A stretch of DNA of 35,363 bases from Candidatus Dormiibacterota bacterium (GTDB lineage Bacteria > Vulcanimicrobiota > Vulcanimicrobiia > Vulcanimicrobiales > Vulcanimicrobiaceae). Every line of letters starts with the position of its first letter. The stretch's first letter is position 1. The notes beneath the pieces are model-generated. The model did no database searches. It was not told the DNA's origin and saw nothing but the letters and a program-made list of their open reading frames with translations. This document shows, in pieces, positions 33,585-35,363 of the stretch. The position numbers and the translations under genes were made by a program. The stretch covers positions 1 to 35,363 of the forward strand of contig DATKQG010000017.1 in NCBI GenBank assembly GCA_035532835.1, written 5' to 3'.

Positions 33585-33665
33585 TAGTGCTGGAGGCCCT
33601 TATTTAGTGCTTAAATAGGGGTAGTAATTTCCCGTTCCGTCCCAACCTGTAGTGCCTAAATCGGG
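33585..33665 (+). repeat. Three short direct repeats near the tRNA-Sec junction
   Basis: TAGTGCT (33585-33591), TAGTGCTTAAATAGGGG (33605-33621) and TAGTGCCTAAATCGGG (33650-33665) share TAGTGC(T/C)(T)AAAT. They lie 30-110 bases after the tRNA break, where tyrosine integrases often have arm-type binding sites. A small inverted repeat, GGGAT...ATCCC, sits between the break and the first repeat. The rest of 33557-33774 has no gene I can support. Confidence 0.5.
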
Positions 33666-33774
33666 CTGGTCCGTTAGACAGGCGCTAGACGGAAAACACC
33701 AGGCTTCGCAAAGAAGATCGCCGTCTCAAAATCGCTATCGTTCACTGGTTGCGTTAGCGTACTAGGAGAGAAGG

Positions 33775-34344
33775 ATGGATGCTTTCCAGATTGACGATAT
33801 TGCGCTACGTAAAGTGCTCGTCCAATTTTGTCATATGCACCTGCTTTCTTCCGAAGCCCCGGTCAAGATGCACGCCAGGCCAGCGCCAGAGGTAATGCGT
33901 TTTGTTGTGGGCGCTTTGAAAATACGACCAAATGCTGGTGAAGAGTTTAGTAAGGCGGAGCAGAAGCGCCTGAAGCGCACAATTTATCCCTTGTATCGTC
34001 GAACATGGTTGGACCTCGGTGGAAGTCCTGAGGAGCGTCCGGGGCCGGATCACAGGCGGCGCAGGCGGCACGGAAAATACAAACTAATGTGGCCAAACCA
34101 GCGGAAGCAATCGGGCCATGTTGAGATGACAGATCGTGATGCAACGATCCGAAGCCTTCGTCGGAGAATTACGCTCACGGAACGAAAAATCATGGAATCG
34201 GAAAAGGACCGTTCGACTAACATCAAGTTACTAAAGAGACTAAAAGTCGATCTCGCCAAGATGGTGGGTTCGAGTTCGTCTCAGCCGGAGAAGAAACCAT
34301 TGTCAGTCCAACTTCCTCGGCAAAACTATGGAGAAGACACGTAG
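33775..34344 (+). CDS. Hypothetical basic protein with coiled-coil region
   Basis: A 189-residue protein with an excellent ribosome-binding site (GGAGAGAAGG just before the ATG). It starts MDAFQIDDIALRKVLVQFCHMHLL, has a very basic middle (RRRRRHGKYKLMW), and a heptad-like helix at about residues 120-160 (DATIRSLRRRITLTERKIMESEKD...IKLLKRLKVDLAKM) consistent with a coiled coil, then a Ser/Gln/Pro tail. There is no signal peptide or membrane helix. The basic patch and coiled coil could suit a nucleic-acid-binding dimer, but I recognise no family. It is the first gene inside the low-GC segment. Confidence 0.7.
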   Translation: MDAFQIDDIALRKVLVQFCHMHLLSSEAPVKMHARPAPEVMRFVVGALKIRPNAGEEFSKAEQKRLKRTIYPLYRRTWLDLGGSPEERPGPDHRRRRRHGKYKLMWPNQRKQSGHVEMTDRDATIRSLRRRITLTERKIMESEKDRSTNIKLLKRLKVDLAKMVGSSSSQPEKKPLSVQLPRQNYGEDT

Positions 34345-34435
34345 TCTTCGGGGACTTAGAGGCGCAAAAACGGAAGAAACTCTCAATGAACTTTTGACCC
34401 CGATGTAGCGGTCTGTCGTGGCTGAAATGCTGGCC

Positions 34436-34711
34436 TCATTCGGTAATTAGGTCCACGCCAATTTGTTTGATATCGTATAAACTAATAAGACCACAGCCTC
34501 CACATCCCACCGTAGCGCATGCTAAGCCCACCTGAAAATCCATTTGCGATTGCGCATCTTGGGCGATAAGGCGCACAAGGTACGGAGGAGCTTGACGTTT
34601 TTCGTTCCCGCATCCCGGGCATGGGCCGAGTGCATTGAACTCCCCAAGTCGCGCTACTAATCTGCCATGCTGCTCTTGACTCAATTTCATGCGGATGTTT
34701 TCGATCTTCAT
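34436..34711 (-). CDS. Small zinc-ribbon-like hypothetical protein
   Basis: A 91-residue protein with two cysteine knuckles: PCPGCGNEKRQ near residue 30 and GLACATVGCGGCGLISLYD near residue 70. The CxxC ... CxxC spacing is that of a zinc ribbon, in which four cysteines hold one zinc. The N-terminus is helical and basic (MKIENIRMKLSQEQHGRLVARLG). Proteins of this size and pattern are common in phage and island DNA and usually have no known role. The ribosome-binding site is poor. It is transcribed against the two neighbouring plus-strand genes in the low-GC segment. Confidence 0.65.
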   Translation of the reverse strand: MKIENIRMKLSQEQHGRLVARLGEFNALGPCPGCGNEKRQAPPYLVRLIAQDAQSQMDFQVGLACATVGCGGCGLISLYDIKQIGVDLITE

Positions 34712-34840
34712 CAGATCGGTGCCTGGCGGTAAAACGCGTCACTGGGCTCTTACTCTAGGCTGAGCGCCAATTCTGTTTTAGGAAATAGGCCAAGCATCCT
34801 ATAGCCGTGAACTAGAGCCCGAGGAGCCCCTTCGACAGTT

Positions 34841-34849
34841 TGCTATAAT
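34841..34849 (+). promoter_or_regulatory. Extended -10 promoter upstream of the lipoprotein gene
   Basis: TGCTATAAT is a perfect TGN-TATAAT extended -10 element. No good -35 box lies 17 bases before it, which extended -10 promoters can do without. It would start transcription near 34857, about 70 bases before the lipoprotein ATG. Confidence 0.6.
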
Positions 34850-34924
34850 GGCGGTAGATCGTTGCGGTCGTGGGAGTTGTGGCCCATTACACGCCAACGC
34901 CATTCGTCATTGGGGATATGTGTG

Positions 34925-35363
34925 ATGCGCTTTACCAGGCCCTTATTTATGACTCTACCCTGCCTGATGATCTTCGCTGGTTGCGTTGTCAGTCGTCCCG
35001 AAATCATCGGGCATACAGCAAAGATCACGGGTCTAATTCCGTGTGCCGGAAGCGCCGAAGCCGCCGATGCGATGGATTCAAATTCGTTTGCTGGGGCGGT
35101 TGGAGCAGAGGGACAAGGCGCAGCCGCATCCGCAAACTTTCGCCAGTTAAACGCGAGTGGCGGCATTTGGCTTCAGAATGGCTGGACCGTTCGATTTACA
35201 GGGTCGCAAGATATTGGCTACCTAGATTACACTTCAATCTACGTTGAGGCTGTTCCGAAAGATCAGCAGCAATACCGGGGCGATATGTGCTGGCTGAAGA
35301 CTGACGACATTCAAACGTGGGTCGATCAGGGCGACCTGAAATATCCAATTGGTTCCTCAAGTA
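34925..35363 (+). CDS. Putative lipoprotein, 3' end outside window (partial)
   Basis: An open frame from ATG 34925 to the last base, 146 complete codons with no stop. It starts MRFTRPLFMTLPCLMIFAGC, a short basic N-terminus, a hydrophobic stretch and a lipobox-like FAGC at residue 20, so export and lipid anchoring are likely (Phe at -3 is less usual). The mature part is Ala/Gly/Ser-rich, then has beta-strand-like sequence (GGIWLQNGWTVRFTGS; YLDYTSIYVEAVP) and a second cysteine in GDMCWLKTDDIQTW. GGGG precedes the ATG at a suitable distance. No family recognised. Other frames through here (for example the plus frame from 34870) are less convincing because they lack such features. Confidence 0.65.
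   Translation, partial: MRFTRPLFMTLPCLMIFAGCVVSRPEIIGHTAKITGLIPCAGSAEAADAMDSNSFAGAVGAEGQGAAASANFRQLNASGGIWLQNGWTVRFTGSQDIGYLDYTSIYVEAVPKDQQQYRGDMCWLKTDDIQTWVDQGDLKYPIGSSS

Larger units (their letters stand above)
33557..35363. mobile_element. Low-GC segment beginning at the broken tRNA-Sec, probable genomic island edge
   Basis: From just after the tRNA-Sec fragment to the window end, base composition drops to about 40-45% G/C in sampled lines, against about 65% in the chromosome (16,441). The genes are unrecognised and more loosely spaced, with weakly GC-biased wobble positions. Direct repeats lie close to the junction. tRNA genes, selC included, are known island insertion sites. No integrase is visible in the part seen, and the far end lies outside the window. 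Confidence 0.5.

Noticed and set aside
33554-33774. Group I intron in the tRNA-Sec anticodon loop
   Set aside because: A CTAGACGG string and a few complementary segments recall the conserved core, but a matching AAG..TAGTC segment, a convincing P1 and the tRNA 3' exon are missing. A covariance search for group I introns would settle it.
34843-35166. Minus-strand frame of 107 codons
   Set aside because: Antisense to the partial lipoprotein frame, which has a signal sequence, ribosome-binding site and upstream promoter; this frame has none of these.

Overview
The window reads as a GC-rich bacterial chromosome: tightly packed genes, many 4-base stop/start overlaps (ATGA or GTGA), and frequent GTG starts. 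The gene content is bacterial housekeeping plus selenocysteine machinery. I cannot place it in a phylum with confidence. A poorly cultured lineage such as Eremiobacterota/WPS-2 would fit, but that is a guess from gene style only. The last ~1.8 kb (from ~33,557) is clearly lower in GC: 26 of 60 bases are G/C from 33,781 and 24 of 60 from 34,441, against 39 of 60 from 16,441. It looks like acquired DNA.

Layout. (1) 1-1,981: the tail of an unknown gene, a small Cys-containing protein and a secreted S10 carboxypeptidase, closed by a 44-bp perfect palindromic terminator. (2) 8,971 down to 2,055 on the minus strand: a long operon-like series tsaE-tsaB-rimI-yqeK-rsfS, a 51-aa membrane protein, a TPM-domain protein and a large secreted BNR/VPS10-type protein. 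(3) 8,970-19,275 on the plus strand: a small ORF, gyrA, thioredoxin, then selA, an aldehyde dehydrogenase, an APC permease, selB and an adenine deaminase, almost all overlapping or a few bases apart. (4) 19,453-24,167: an RMD1/YagE-like membrane-anchored protein, a second BNR/VPS10 paralogue and a cytoplasmic YceI protein. (5) 24,305-29,302: clpB, then an ArsR repressor divergent from a small protein and a DHA2 efflux pump, with two palindromic operators over a near-consensus promoter. (6) 29,493-33,463: typA/bipA, a GAF sensor histidine kinase broken by a frameshift, and a secreted DsrE-like protein. (7) 33,516-35,363: the 5' half of a selenocysteine tRNA cut just after its anticodon loop, then AT-richer DNA with short direct repeats and three unrecognised proteins.

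How they work together. SelA and SelB make and deliver Sec-tRNA, and the tRNA-Sec remnant lies 15 kb downstream of selB, so most of a Sec system (no selD seen) is in this window. TsaB/TsaE (t6A37 of tRNA), RimI, RsfS, YqeK, GyrA, TypA and ClpB are core translation, topology and stress functions.

The two most unusual signals are these. First, a pair of structured elements (19,258-19,435 and 29,309-29,486), each exactly 178 nt, fills the gap between convergent genes. They share the same nested-hairpin architecture and GGA-containing loops but have largely different stem sequences. Second, the selC gene is split at its anticodon loop exactly at the GC-content boundary.
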